Both the position numbers and the translations under genes were made by a program. Under the pieces are notes generated by a model that saw only the letters and a program-made list of their open reading frames with translations, had not been told where the DNA came from and searched no databases. A DNA stretch of 64,000 bases from Litorivicinus sp. (GTDB lineage Bacteria > Pseudomonadota > Gammaproteobacteria > Pseudomonadales > Litorivicinaceae): contig JAGYKJ010000007.1 of the NCBI GenBank assembly GCA_018401755.1, positions 248,001 through 312,000 on the forward strand, written 5' to 3'. Below, piece after piece: positions 43,340 to 55,375 of the stretch (position 1 is the first letter of the stretch; every line of letters begins with the position of its first letter).

Positions 43340-46300
43340 TCATCTTGATCGCAAGTTAAAGCAGTTATTTCCGGCGACGGTGCCGTTGTCGGCGATGGGT
43401 TTGGCGGCTTGCGGTGGTGGTGGCTCTACATCAATCACATCATCACCCTCCACGTTTTCTGTTGCAGGTAATGCAGTCGCTGGTCCCGATCAATGGTGCG
43501 ATCGCATTTTGTGGATTACGATGGTGACGGCGAACTCGATTTAGACAGGCACTTACGCCTACACCGACGGGGACGGTGCATTCTCACTCACCTCGACAGA
43601 CGCCAATGCGCCAATCGTGGTGACAACGGACTCGACAACAGCGGCTGGTTTCACGATCAATGCGGTAGATACGGCCTCGGATACATTGTTCTTTCTGGAG
43701 TGACTCTCAAAGCACCCAATGGATCTACTGTTGTCACTCCGACGACGACGGTGGCCTATGACCTGATGGAGACCAACGGGCTGACCGAGGCGCAGGTCGC
43801 GACTGCCTTGGGTCTTGATGGGATCTCCATTTTGTCGTTTTTAACCCCTATGCATCGGGTGTGGATGCGGATGATGCGCTAGCGGTCGCGAAGGTTGCAG
43901 CGACTGTACTTGCGACAGTGCAAGCGATCTCTGCTGCGGCCTCAGGGGCTGGGGCGGATGCAGAGGCTGCTGCCGAGGCAGCATTTGCATCGTGCTGTAA
44001 CAGTTGTACAGGCGAAGGCCCTCAGCAGGCGGACAGATCTTGATCTGACCGATACATGACGGTGACTTGGCATCGATCGAGGCGGAGTCGACCCCACAAA
44101 CTTAAGTTCCCTCTCAGGCATTGATGCGACAGCGTTCACCGCACGACGCTGGATATAGCAATGGACCTCTGTGGCATTTTGTGAATCAGCGCTATCACTG
44201 CAGTAACAAACACAGATCTGACCGATTCGGGGCTGAAGGGGGCTATTGCAACAGGGTCGTATTTAGCCACTCAGGGTTGCCACGGCAGCAGCGGCTGAGA
44301 AATCGATCGCGGGGTCTGGATCAGGCTCAATTACTCTGACTGATGCGACCACTGTATCCGCTGCAGCCACGGCTGCTGGTAGTAATGCGGCACCGACAGA
44401 TATCACGCTGTCTGCGACGACAATCGCAGAGAATGCGACTGCACTGACGTTTACGGCAACCAGCACGGATGATACGTCAGCATCCTTCACGTACAGATTA
44501 TCCGGGGCTGATGCGAGTTTCTTTGCCTTAAATGCTTCAACTGGCGTGTTGACTCTGAATGCATCACCTGATTACGAGACCAAGACGTCTTACTCGATCA
44601 TTCTGACGACAGTGATGATGCACTTATCCCGAAGTCCCTACAATGAGTCGTTCACGATTACTGTGACAGATGTCAACGATGCCCCAGTGTTTGCGTCAGC
44701 GACTGGGACTGGGAGTGTTGCTGAGAACGCGGCGATCTCGACGGTGATATACACAGCGTTTGCGACGGATGAAGACAACGATACGTTGACGTATAGCGTG
44801 TCTGGGAACGACGCCTCCTCCATTACGATCGATGCTTCGACTGGTGCTGTCACACTGAACAGTTCGGCGGACTATGAGACGAAGTCGAGCTACAGCTTTA
44901 CGGTGACGGCAACGGATGGAGATGGTGCGACTGATACCCAGGCTGTGACGGTGTCTGTGACGGATGTAAATGAGACCCCTGTATTTGCGTCATCCACGGC
45001 GTCAATCTCCGTCGCTGAAAACTCAGATGTTTCAACAGTTATTTACACAGCCTTTGCCTCGGATGTGGATGGAGATACACTGACTTACAGTCTGACTGGT
45101 GCTGACGATTCTTTATTAACCATAGATCCTGTAACCGGGGAAGTCAGATTCAATGCTTCGCCTGACTACGAGACCAAGAATCAGTATTTGTTTACCGTGA
45201 CTGCCTCTGATGGGGCACTAACAGACACTGTCGATGTCACGCTGGATGTTACGGATGTCAACGATGCCCCAGTGTTTGCGTCAGCGACTGGGACCTGGGA
45301 GTGTTGCTGAGAACGCGGCGATCTCGACGGTGATATACACAGCGTTTGCGACGGATGAAGACAACGATACGTTGACGTATAGCGTGTCTGGGAACGACGC
45401 CTCCTCCATTACGATCGATGCTTCGACTGGTGCTGTCACGCACTGAACAGTTCAGCGGACTATGAGACTGGGGTCGAGCTACAGCTTTACGGTGACGGCA
45501 ACGGATGGAGATGGTGCGACTGATACCCGAGGCTGTGACGGTGTCTGTGACGGATGTAAATGAGGCCCCTGTATTCAGTGGTGATTTGAGTGGGACGAGG
45601 AGCTGAGGATGGTGGATCGATCACCGGGACATTGGTTGCGACGGATCAGGATGGATTGACTGACGGCACGCTGTATACGCTGACGACTGTGGCGACGAGT
45701 GGCGTTGCACCGATTGATACGGTAAGTGGTGCCTGGGCGTATACGCCAAATGAGAACTTCAACGGGACCGACAGTTTTGTAGTGACGCTGACGGATGATT
45801 TGGGAATACCGCGACGCAAACGATTGCGTTGACAGTGACGCCTGTTGACGATGAGGCGACCTGACGGTTACGCCGGATGGGACGTTTGCTGAGGGTGCGA
45901 GGGTCTCGGTGGCAGTCTCTGTGAGCGACATTGACGGTGCGATTAGTTCTGTCGTATATCAGTTAGAGAGCTCATTGGATCAGACAACGTGGACACCGAT
46001 TACTGGGTCATCCGGGACGGCGAGCTCTGGATCGTTTACAGCGAGTTATATGATTCCTGATGACCAAACGTTGGTGGGTCAGTACTTACGGATCAATTTG
46101 ACGTCGACAGACGCACTCGGAGGCACATCTAGCTACGTTGGTACATCGGATCAGAAGGTGGCTAACGTCAACGATGCCCCAGTGTTTGCGTCAGCGACTG
46201 GGACTGGGAGTGTTGCTGAGAACGCGGCGATCTCGACGGTGATATACACAGCGTTTGCGACGGATGAAGACAACGATACGTTGACGTATAGCGTGTCTGG

Positions 46301-49300
46301 GAACGACGCCTCCTCCATTACGATCGATGCTTCGACTGGTGCTGTCACACTGAACAGTTCAGCGGACTATGAGACGAAGTCGAGCTACAGCTTTACGGTG
46401 ACGGCAACGGATGGAGATGGTGCGACTGATACCCAGGCTGTGACGGTGTCTGTGACGGATGTAAATGAGGCCCCTGTATTCAGTGGTGATTTGAGTGGGA
46501 CGGGAGCTGAGGATGGTGGATCGATCACTGGGACATTGGTTGCGACGGATCAGGATGGATTGACTGACGGCACGCTGTATACGCTGACGACTGTGGCGAC
46601 GAGTGGCGTTGCATCGATTGATACGGTAAGTGGTGCCTGGGCGTATACGCCAAATGAGAACTTCAACGGGACCGACAGTTTTGTAGTGACGCTGACGGAT
46701 GATTTGGGGAATACCGCGACGCAAACGATTGCGTTGACAGTGACGCCTGTTGACGATGAGGCGACCTGGACGGTTACGCCGGATGGGACGTTTGCTGAGG
46801 GTGCGAGGGTCTCGGTGGCAGTCTCTGTGAGCGACATTGACGGTGCGATTAGTTCTGTCGTATATCAGTTAGAGAGCTCATTGGATCAGACAACGTGGAC
46901 ACCGATTACTGGGTCATCCGGGACGGCGAGCTCTGGATCGTTTACAGCGAGTTATATGTGATTCCTGATGACCAAACGTTGGTGGGTCAGTACTTACGGA
47001 TCAATTTGACGTCGACAGGCGCACTCGTCGAGGCACATCTAGCTACGCGGGTACATCGGATCAGAAGGTGGCTAACGTCAACGATGCCCCAGTGTTTGCG
47101 TCAGCGACTGGGACTGGGAGTGTTGCTGAGAACGCGGCGATCTCGACGGTGATATACACAGCGTTTGCGACGGATGAAGACAACGACACGTTGACGCACA
47201 GCGTGGTCTGGGAACGACGCCTCCTCCATTACGATCGATGCTTCGACTGGTGCTGTCACACTGAACAGTTCAGCGGACTATGAGACGAGTCGAGCAACAG
47301 CTTTACGGTGACGGCAACGGATGGAGATGGTGCGACTGATACCCAGGCTGTGACGGTGTCTGTGACGGATGTAAATGAGGCCCCTGTATTCAGTGGTGAT
47401 TTGAGTGGGACGGGAGCTGAGGATGGTGGATCAGATCACCGGGACATTGGTTGCGACGGATCAGGATGGATTGACTGACGGCACGCTGTATACGCTGACG
47501 ACTGTGGCGACGAGTGGCGTTGCACCGATTGATACGGTAAGTGGTGCCTGGGCGTATACGCCAAATGAGAACTTCAACGAGGACCGACAGTTTTGTAGTG
47601 ACGCTGACGGATGATTTGGGAATACCGCGACGCAAACGATTGCGTTGACAGTGACGCCTGTTGACGATGAGGCGACCTGACGGTTACGCCGGATGGGACG
47701 TTTGCTGAGGGTGCGAGGGTCTCGGTGGCAGTCTCTGTGAGCGACATTGACGGTGCGATTAGTTCTGTCGTATATCAGTTAGAGAGCCCATTGGATCAAG
47801 ACAACGCGGACACCCGGTTACTGGGTCATCCGGGACGGCGAGCTCTGGATCGTTTACAGCGAGTTATATGGGATCTCCTGGGATGACCAAACGCTGGTGG
47901 GTCAGTACTTTACGGATCAATTTGACGTCGACAGACGCACTCGGAGGCACATCTAAGCGTACGCGGGTACATCAGGATCAGAAGGTGGCTAACGTCGGCG
48001 ATGCCCCAGTGTTTGCGCCAGCGACTGGGACTGGGAGTGTTGCTGAGAGCACGCGGCGATCTCGACGGTGATATACACAGCGTTTGCGACGGATAGAGAA
48101 GACAACGATACGTTGACGTATAGCGTGTCTGGAGCAGCGGCGCCTCTCCATTACGATCGATGCTTCGACTGGTGCTGTCACACTGGGAACAGTTCAGCGG
48201 ACTATGAGACGAAGTCGAGCTACATCTTTGACAGCGGATGGAATGGTGCGACTGATACCCCGAGCTGTGACGGTGTCTGTGACGGATGTAAATGAAAACC
48301 CCTGTGTTTACTTCTTCTGATACTCAGGTCACTAAACTACAAAATTATGAATACCAAATTATTGGGGTCGACGCGGATATGGGGTCTGGATTAACGTTAG
48401 TAGCGTCTCAATCCCCGTCTTGGCTATCCTTTAATGAAGACACACAAACATGATGACTGGTACGCCTGGTAAGATTGAATTTGGGCACACATTCGACCAT
48501 CATTGGTCTTGTCCGTGGAACTAACCAAGTTACTCAATCTTTTGAAGTCGAGGTGGCGAACATATTAGTTTCTATCGCAATAATTATTGACTCTTTTCAG
48601 ACCGAGAATATTTGATTTGGTCGATAATTTGACTTTGTATGATTGGGGCTACTTCAGTAGCGTCCGATTTTGATTATACTTTCAATGGTTTAATGGCTAT
48701 GACGACTATCTTCAACCTTCTGATTTAGTAGGCCCCAGTTTTATCAAGTAACGCCAGATAGTGAATCGTCCATAGATCCGTCTAGCTTTACTGCAGCGAC
48801 TACTAATGATTACGACCTAGATTTATATAATTCTGGCTCGAGCGAGTGGAGTTCTTGGTGATTATTTTTGCGATGATTATTATCTTTTTCTAAGGACAGA
48901 TCAGAACTGATGACTCATCTGTAGATATGGAGATTGGTCCTTATTTACACTTCTAACGCAGCTAGATAGAACACTGAAAAAGGGCTTCAAGTAATCTGTA
49001 TTGATGTGGATGCATTGAATGGTGCATCCAGTCATTATCAAAAACTTTTCAATAACACTTTTTATTCACTGACCGGCAGCGATGTGAAATTTATGGTACT
49101 CAACTTGAGGCTATTACTTCTCGGTGGTTATCGCTTAATGACTATCTTGCCTACTGGCGACTCCTCACGAAGACGATCACACATTGGCGGGTTGTTAGCA
49201 GTATCGATAGCAGGGTCCCCAGCGTACAGAGAAGTCGAGACGTTGGATTTTCTTAGCGCAGCTTAATGTTGCCACAATAATTCAAGCTGCACCAGAAATA

Positions 49301-49550
49301 TCACAGGAGATTTTGATTGGGGAGTAATTATCCTGATGTGATCAATGTAGGGCTTGAACTCTGATATGAATGGGAATTTACTTATTTCAAGTGAGGAGGA
49401 CATTTAATACAGTTGATATATATTGGCAAATGGATTTAGTTGCATAACCCAGATTGAGGTTCCATAATTTTGGGACATCTTGCTACGCCGCGCGTGACCG
49501 CCGAAGTGTAAATCTTACAAACGAATATATTGGACATCGAAGAGGCAGGT
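43340..49550 (+). pseudogene. giant cadherin-like repeat protein with C-terminal subtilase-like remnants; many frameshifts
   Basis: LKQLFPATVPLSAMGLAACGGGGS start region, repeated VTDVNDAPVFASATGTGSVAENAAISTVIYTAFATDEDNDTLTYSVSGNDASSITIDASTGAVTLNSSADYETKSSYSFTVTATDGDGATDTQAV; subtilase-type NYPDVINVG and FGTS/ATPRVTAEV near 49.3-49.5 kb across shifted frames. Confidence 0.7.
45263..48300 (+). repeat. ~910-bp tandem macro-repeat, three full copies plus partial
   Basis: The marker GATGCCCCAGTGTTTGCG recurs at 45263, 46173, 47083 and (with GGCGATG variant) 48000. Confidence 0.9.
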
Positions 49551-49949
49551 GATTAAAACAAGGCCGACCAGATGAATCTAGGGCCTGGATATTGATTACG
49601 ATATCATAGTTAATTTTTAATCGATCAAGTCGGCGACGATATTATATTTACCATAAATGACGAGTAATATCCAGAGCATCGAGCTACCACTGCTGTCCCG
49701 TGGATGCAGATTCCTGGAGCCCATTGTTGTAACAAATGCTTACATTTCTGATGAAATGGCGGTGGGAGATGTAGAGACAGTGCGGCTTGCTGATTTTGGG
49801 GTAGAAGAAATTGGCGTAGAGTTCTGACTTTGTCTAGTTTGATGTCTAAAAAATAATGGTGCTAGTCCCGTTAAGGCCAGAGACCTGATCTTAAGTATCA
49901 GTTAAATATATTGGAAGATTGTTTTCTTTCCCCCAAGAATCTCAACTGA

Positions 49950-51175
49950 ACCGTCATTCCTGGGCGAAGAGCTGCGTGATCTTTGTTTTGTCGTTTGTCG
50001 AGAGGCTAGATCGACTCTGACATAAAGGTATCGGTTTCAGTTGCCGTTGTATTCTCTGCGGTTGCGCGATGGTCCCAAGTAGTGGCCGTGTGTTGCAAGT
50101 CATAAGCATCACAGAGCGATTCTGACATCCTGTCGCCTAATATCAGGTCGATCGCGCGGTGAGAGCCAACGTTAGCAACAAATCCCTCGTCAAGCGGCAC
50201 TAACTCCGCGACAGTCCCCTACCGAAAAGTGCTCCAGGTGTGACGTCCTCGACTTTCGAGACAATACCAGCAATCGGGGCTTTGATTTGCGTTTGTGAGA
50301 GCCGTTCTGTGGCGCAACTTGCGGGTCATTTGTGTCTCGCTGAGAATCAACTGCTCATCGCGAGCTTCGTTGTATTCCGATGAAGTAGTCAGATTTCAGT
50401 TGATTCACTCGGATTTCGAGGGCTTTATTTTTGGCGTAATCGGGATTCGGTCAGCTGCGCTTCCACTTGTTGAGAAGCGTGCTGTCTCGATTTCACGATC
50501 GAGTTGAGACAGCGAGCTTAGGTTCAAGCCCCTCTGCAATGGTTCGAGGATCGTGCGCTCTTGCTGTGCAATGTTTGCCATCATTTTGTTGATGGGTTTG
50601 CTGAGCTTGGAGTTCAGAGATCGAGATCTGTGTTTCGAGATTTCTGACTGGACTGTATCACGCCACGCAACTGAAGGTTTGTGTACTCAGTGCGCAGGGC
50701 GAGTAATTCCGATTGCATTATCTCGACCGGAATGTCGGCAGAAAATGAAATATCGAAGGAGGGCAATGGATACGCAATTGCCGAGTCAAGCGATCGACTT
50801 TTGCTTGGGTGCGTTGGAATCTGTCGAGAAGTTTGATGCGTTGCTGTTCATTTCTTCCGGCTTCAACACAAATAGCGTTTGCCCTTGAGCGACTTGCTGA
50901 CCCAATGCTGACAAGCACTGCATCAATTTCACCCGGAAAACGACTCTGAACCCGGTGTACGTCACCTTGGGGTTGAATCGTACCTGGCGCCCTGACGACT
51001 TGGTCGAGTTCTGCAAAGTAACGCCCATACCCCTAACAATAGGAAAACCGTAGAGATTAGGATCACAATCAAGATATTTGATTTCGCCGAGTCTGACGCT
51101 CGTGGTTGGCGTTCTTGACGAGCTCTAAATCGCTCGGCTGTCGGCACTTCCTTGACGATTTGCCCTTGATTAAGC
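49950..51175 (-). pseudogene. type I secretion membrane-fusion protein (HlyD-like), frame-broken
   Basis: Fragments MLNQGQIVKEVPTAERFRARQERQP...NILIVILISTVFLLLGVWA (51177-), LGQQVAQGQTLFVLKPEE, PLDEGFVANVGSHRAIDLILGDRM. Confidence 0.65.
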
Positions 51176-52745
51176 AACCAGCACGCGTTGTGTTAGGACC
51201 AGTAAAGGGTCCGGTGCGTGACAATGATCAGAGTTTTGACACACCAAATTCTTTCAAGAGTTCGATGATTTTCTTTTTCAGTATCTGCATCCAGCGCTGA
51301 GGTGGGTTCGTCAAGAAGGACGATATCAGCTTTAGAGACGAAACCGTGCTAGGCAAATGAGCTGGCGTTGGCCGCCGGAGAATGCCCCCGATCAAATAAG
51401 TGGCTTTTCACACCATCACCTAAATTATTTCTGAAACGGTCTAAACAGCCTTTTGGTGCTTCGTGGATGTCTGTATCTGTTGTGCATCAGGATTTCCCGG
51501 GCGAATATTTTCCTCGATCGAACCACTGTAAAAGATTGCGGGTTGCTGATTTAATACGGCGATGCGCTCCCGGAGGAAGCTAGGGTTGTGTGTTGAATGT
51601 TCAGACCCCCAGTAAAACCATCCCCTGAAGCAGTAGTGACGCCCGAAGACAGTAGCGATGTCTTGCCGCTTCAGTAGGACCCCGCACACCCCAAGTCGAG
51701 CCTGCCAGTAAATCGATAGAGTGGGCCTAGTGTTCTATCCTGCTGGCTTTCATATTGCAGAGACTTCCCTCAACAGGAGTCAGCACCCCCATGTAGTGCT
51801 GAGAATTTTGAACGTTGCTCTCTTCATCTGAGGTACTCAAGCATGGCATCAGTGATCGATAAGCGCGCACGGCTGGCCTGAGACAGACAGTTTATGCAAT
51901 TTGCCATTTGACCCAATGGCGAGCGTTCTCCAGAAAGAATCACGCAGCAATGAGACCACCCATTGAGAGGTCATCGAATGTAATGAGTAATGTTCAACAA
52001 CAACAATTCCACCTGTGCAATTTGTTGGCCTGTCATTGCAAAATTGAAGAGAACTGGCTAATTCGTTTTTACAGTTGCCCCGACAACTCGGCGAACGTCG
52101 ACACTTTCGATCCACTTGTCACGTAGGAGGTTTATCCCAGCTAACGTTTTAGCGACTCCATATGGGCTAACAGCTCGATTAGGATGCTGCTTCGACTGTG
52201 ATTCGATTGAGGTTTGTGCGCTTAGCTTTGCAATACGAGGGTGACTGGTCGGAGACCACGGACCGAATCTAACGATAACGGCAGGCACAGCGGCGACCCA
52301 ACCTCCAATTAGGCGAGAACACCCAAGAATTAAAAGATAAATGGAAGGTCGGCAAAGTGACAAGGATGCGGAGGACAAATTCTTTCAGCGAGTCGAACTC
52401 ACCTGGACGGTATTTACGATTGAGCCGATTTGCCGTTGATTGGAGCTGATAGTTGCGTTCTAAAAACTGAAAGTCGGGTACTGACGTCCGCTCAGTCGCC
52501 TTTCCTGCGTCATCAGTTGGCGTTTGAGCGAACGGTTCATCGCAAAGTCAAAGGCGATAACTAAACCGATTCGATCGTCAGGGCGGCTAGAACTCAGTGC
52601 GCTGTTTGGAATGACCTTTGTCATATACGGTCATCACATAAAAGGCACTGAGCGCGAACGTAATAAAGACCGCAGCAATAATGACCCAAAGGTAAAGTTG
52701 TCCGCTGTTGGCGCAAGGCGTCAGAACCAATGTTGATCAGTCATC
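51175..52745 (-). pseudogene. type I secretion ABC transporter (HlyB/LapB-like), frame-broken
   Basis: Walker B region reads ADIVLLDEPTSALDADTEK(K)IIELLKEFGV with one indel; RERIAVLNQQPAIFYSGSIEENI; N-terminal VIIAAVFITFALSAFYVMTVYDK across a shift. Confidence 0.7.
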
Positions 52746-52789
52746 TTGATACCTCAACGAATGGTTTCAGAGATGACTCAGGCCATAGA

Positions 52790-54120
52790 CCACTGTAACT
52801 GCCCGAGACGAGCCTTAGCCGTGATCTTCTCTCTGCGATTGCTGTGCGAGCTCAATTTCGAAGTTCGTGAGTGATTCTGAAAGCCCAGCGTTCGGTGAGA
52901 TTACCGGTTTCTGTCACAATCGTTGGCGCGACAATCTGTGTCTTGATCTCTTGGATCTGTCTCACCGAGTCGCTCGACTTTCGTTTCGATGTTATTCAAA
53001 GACTCGCGAAGCTCGCGTTCTTGGGTGTTGACGTTTCGGCGTTCCAAGTCTGCTTGTAGGTTGATTGTTTGCAATTTGTAGTTCAACGCGTTAATGCGGG
53101 CGTCGGAGGCCCCAGCATCAAAAACGTCGAAGTCTAGAATAAGGTTCGCAGAGTGTTCACGTGTGCCGAGGCCTTCATCGATATCGAATAGTCGTGATTC
53201 TAGCTCTGAAAGAAACTCGGATATTTGTCACGAATCTCTGATTTGATGCGATGAAATGCGCTGAGCTGTTCGAGCTTCAGTGCCTGGATAGTTAAGTATT
53301 ACTAGCCTCAACAGTTGACAATGGTTTGTCATCGACAAGTCGGATCGCTTCTTCACCTGCCTTGAGGAAGTCCCGAGTTCAATCGAGAATTGCGAATTGA
53401 TTTCAGTTTCCAGAGAGCGCTTTCTTGAACTTAGAGTCTCAAGCGTTGACTCCACCTCTAATTGTTTGATCTGAATCGAGCGGATATCAGAAGATGCTTG
53501 CTGTACCCGCACGAAAACGTTCGATCTGGCGATCTCGCGAAGATTGCCTAGCTCCGTTTGAAGGATTTGTGAGGCTGAGGTCTGTGACAGCGCTGGTGCA
53601 ATGTCAGCTGTGAGTTCAATGATTCTTGAAATCAGAGTTTGCTGGAAGCTTCGTAGGCACAGGACCTGGATGCTGATACGCGCATGCATCTGTGCCGTAA
53701 TGGATTCGCTGGTCGCGCCAAAATCGAATGCCGGCTGTCGTCCGGTGACGAGTAGAGTCTAAATACTCTCACTGCCTCGACCGAGGACGGGAAGTGGTCG
53801 CATTTGAGCTTCCTCCAATAGCAGTCCCCCATCGGTCGAGGCTGAAAATTTTGGGAGAAGTGACGCTCTCAACTCGGCTGTGGTGGCATCGATTTCAACA
53901 CTTGCCTTTTGCCATTCGATCTGCACAGTAGGGGATGCTTGGATCCAGCTGAATCAGGATGGACGAAGGACTGTCTTGAGCATTAGAAATATAGGGCACT
54001 AAGAATATTGCGGCTGGGACCCTGAGGAGAGTCGAGCTGCCGGGACGAGGGGAGGCCACCTGTGGACTTCGGAGCATCTGATACATGGATACGGGATACT
54101 TCTTATTTCTCCTATTCACA
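52790..54120 (-). pseudogene. TolC-family outer membrane protein, frame-broken
   Basis: VEIDATTAELRASLLPKFSASTDGGLLLEEAQMRPLPVLGRGSESI, long coiled-coil segments, position upstream of the ABC gene. Confidence 0.6.
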
Positions 54121-54517
54121 GTTGTAAGTATCTCAGAGCTAAGGATCTCCGTTGCTGTGCACGATGGTTGTCGGGATTATCAGGATTCCATCGTCACGGA
54201 TCCCTAGTTTTGGATAGTTGAGTTCTCAACGGAAGGGGGGTGTGACTTCTCGACCGCTGACTTCATATCCCTGTCTGACTAGCTCGGCACCTAAACCTCG
54301 ATCGATTCGTCCTCCACGACCGGGAAGATAGTAGCAGGGGACCCTAGTGCCGCAGTTAAGGTTTCTCATTTCTGATATACCCGTTTCCACCTGTGGTCTC
54401 CCATGCTGTCTCGACCGAGAGTTTATCTGGGTCTCAACACATCATGACCACTCTTTCGAATGAACCATAGCACTCATCCGTCAATGAATGCTTTGATCCA
54501 AAAGGTTATCGGGAGGG

Positions 54518-55312
54518 TCAGTAATTTCTAACGTCGTATCCGATAAACTGTCGTCTCATCTCGTTGGCAACCTTTCCTGTTGTCCCAGAACCCATGAATG
54601 GATCCAACACGAGGTCACCTTCATCCGTGGTCTGCAGGATTGGTAATCGAATGATGTCAGTAGGGAAGGGTGCAGGATGTTCGAGCACCTCGTCTGTTCG
54701 TGAGTTCTTTGCGACTGCTGCTCGAACCACGTATCCTCCAGTCCAGAAATCACCGAGATTCTTTCCGTCCCTTGGAATGTAGGGATACACCTTTTTCTTC
54801 TCTAATCCTCGATGCCGTGGAACTCTTGCATCAACCTTGGTGTCTTTCTGAGGTGCGAGTGTGTGTTCGTATTTGTAGTCCTTGGTCTTTACCAAGTGAA
54901 AGATGAACTCATAAGTGGGTGTCAGATTGTTCTTTGATGATTGTGGTTTGGGATTCGTTTTCGACCAGATGATCGTGTTGCGAAGAATCCATCCTCTTTC
55001 CACCAAACCAATAGCAAATCGATGGGGAATGCTCTGGAGGCATCCATCATGGAAAGTGTCACCGATGACAATAAACATTGACCCTGTGTCCTTCAGGACT
55101 CGTTTGCAGTCACCGAAATGTTCAACCAAATTGTTTACGAACTCTTTCGGTGTGGATTCAGACCCTAACTCTTTTTCTGTCGTGTACGTTCGTTTGTTCC
55201 AGTAGGGAGGAGATGTGAAGATCAAATCAACGGATTCATTCTCCAATTCCGGCATCTCATCAGACGAATGTTGGTTGTGAAACGAACAATTACCAAGTCC
55301 GGTTATCGACAA
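54518..55312 (-). CDS. beta-class DNA methyltransferase (N4-cytosine/N6-adenine), N-terminus altered by IS21
   Basis: ESVDLIFTSPPYWNKR (TSPPY) and DLVLDPFMGSGTTGKVANEMRRQFIGYD; first residues encoded by IS21 end. Confidence 0.88.
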   Translation of the reverse strand: MSITGLGNCSFHNQHSSDEMPELENESVDLIFTSPPYWNKRTYTTEKELGSESTPKEFVNNLVEHFGDCKRVLKDTGSMFIVIGDTFHDGCLQSIPHRFAIGLVERGWILRNTIIWSKTNPKPQSSKNNLTPTYEFIFHLVKTKDYKYEHTLAPQKDTKVDARVPRHRGLEKKKVYPYIPRDGKNLGDFWTGGYVVRAAVAKNSRTDEVLEHPAPFPTDIIRLPILQTTDEGDLVLDPFMGSGTTGKVANEMRRQFIGYDVRNY

Positions 55313-55375
55313 CTATCTTGTCCGGTTCTGCTCCAGTAATTGACGCTGAGTAAAGTTATCAGGAGCTGATCCGCG

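Noticed and set aside
44546-48295. Separate small genes for each cadherin-like ORF
   Set aside because: Continuous repeat homology runs across all of them in shifting frames; one large gene is the simpler reading.
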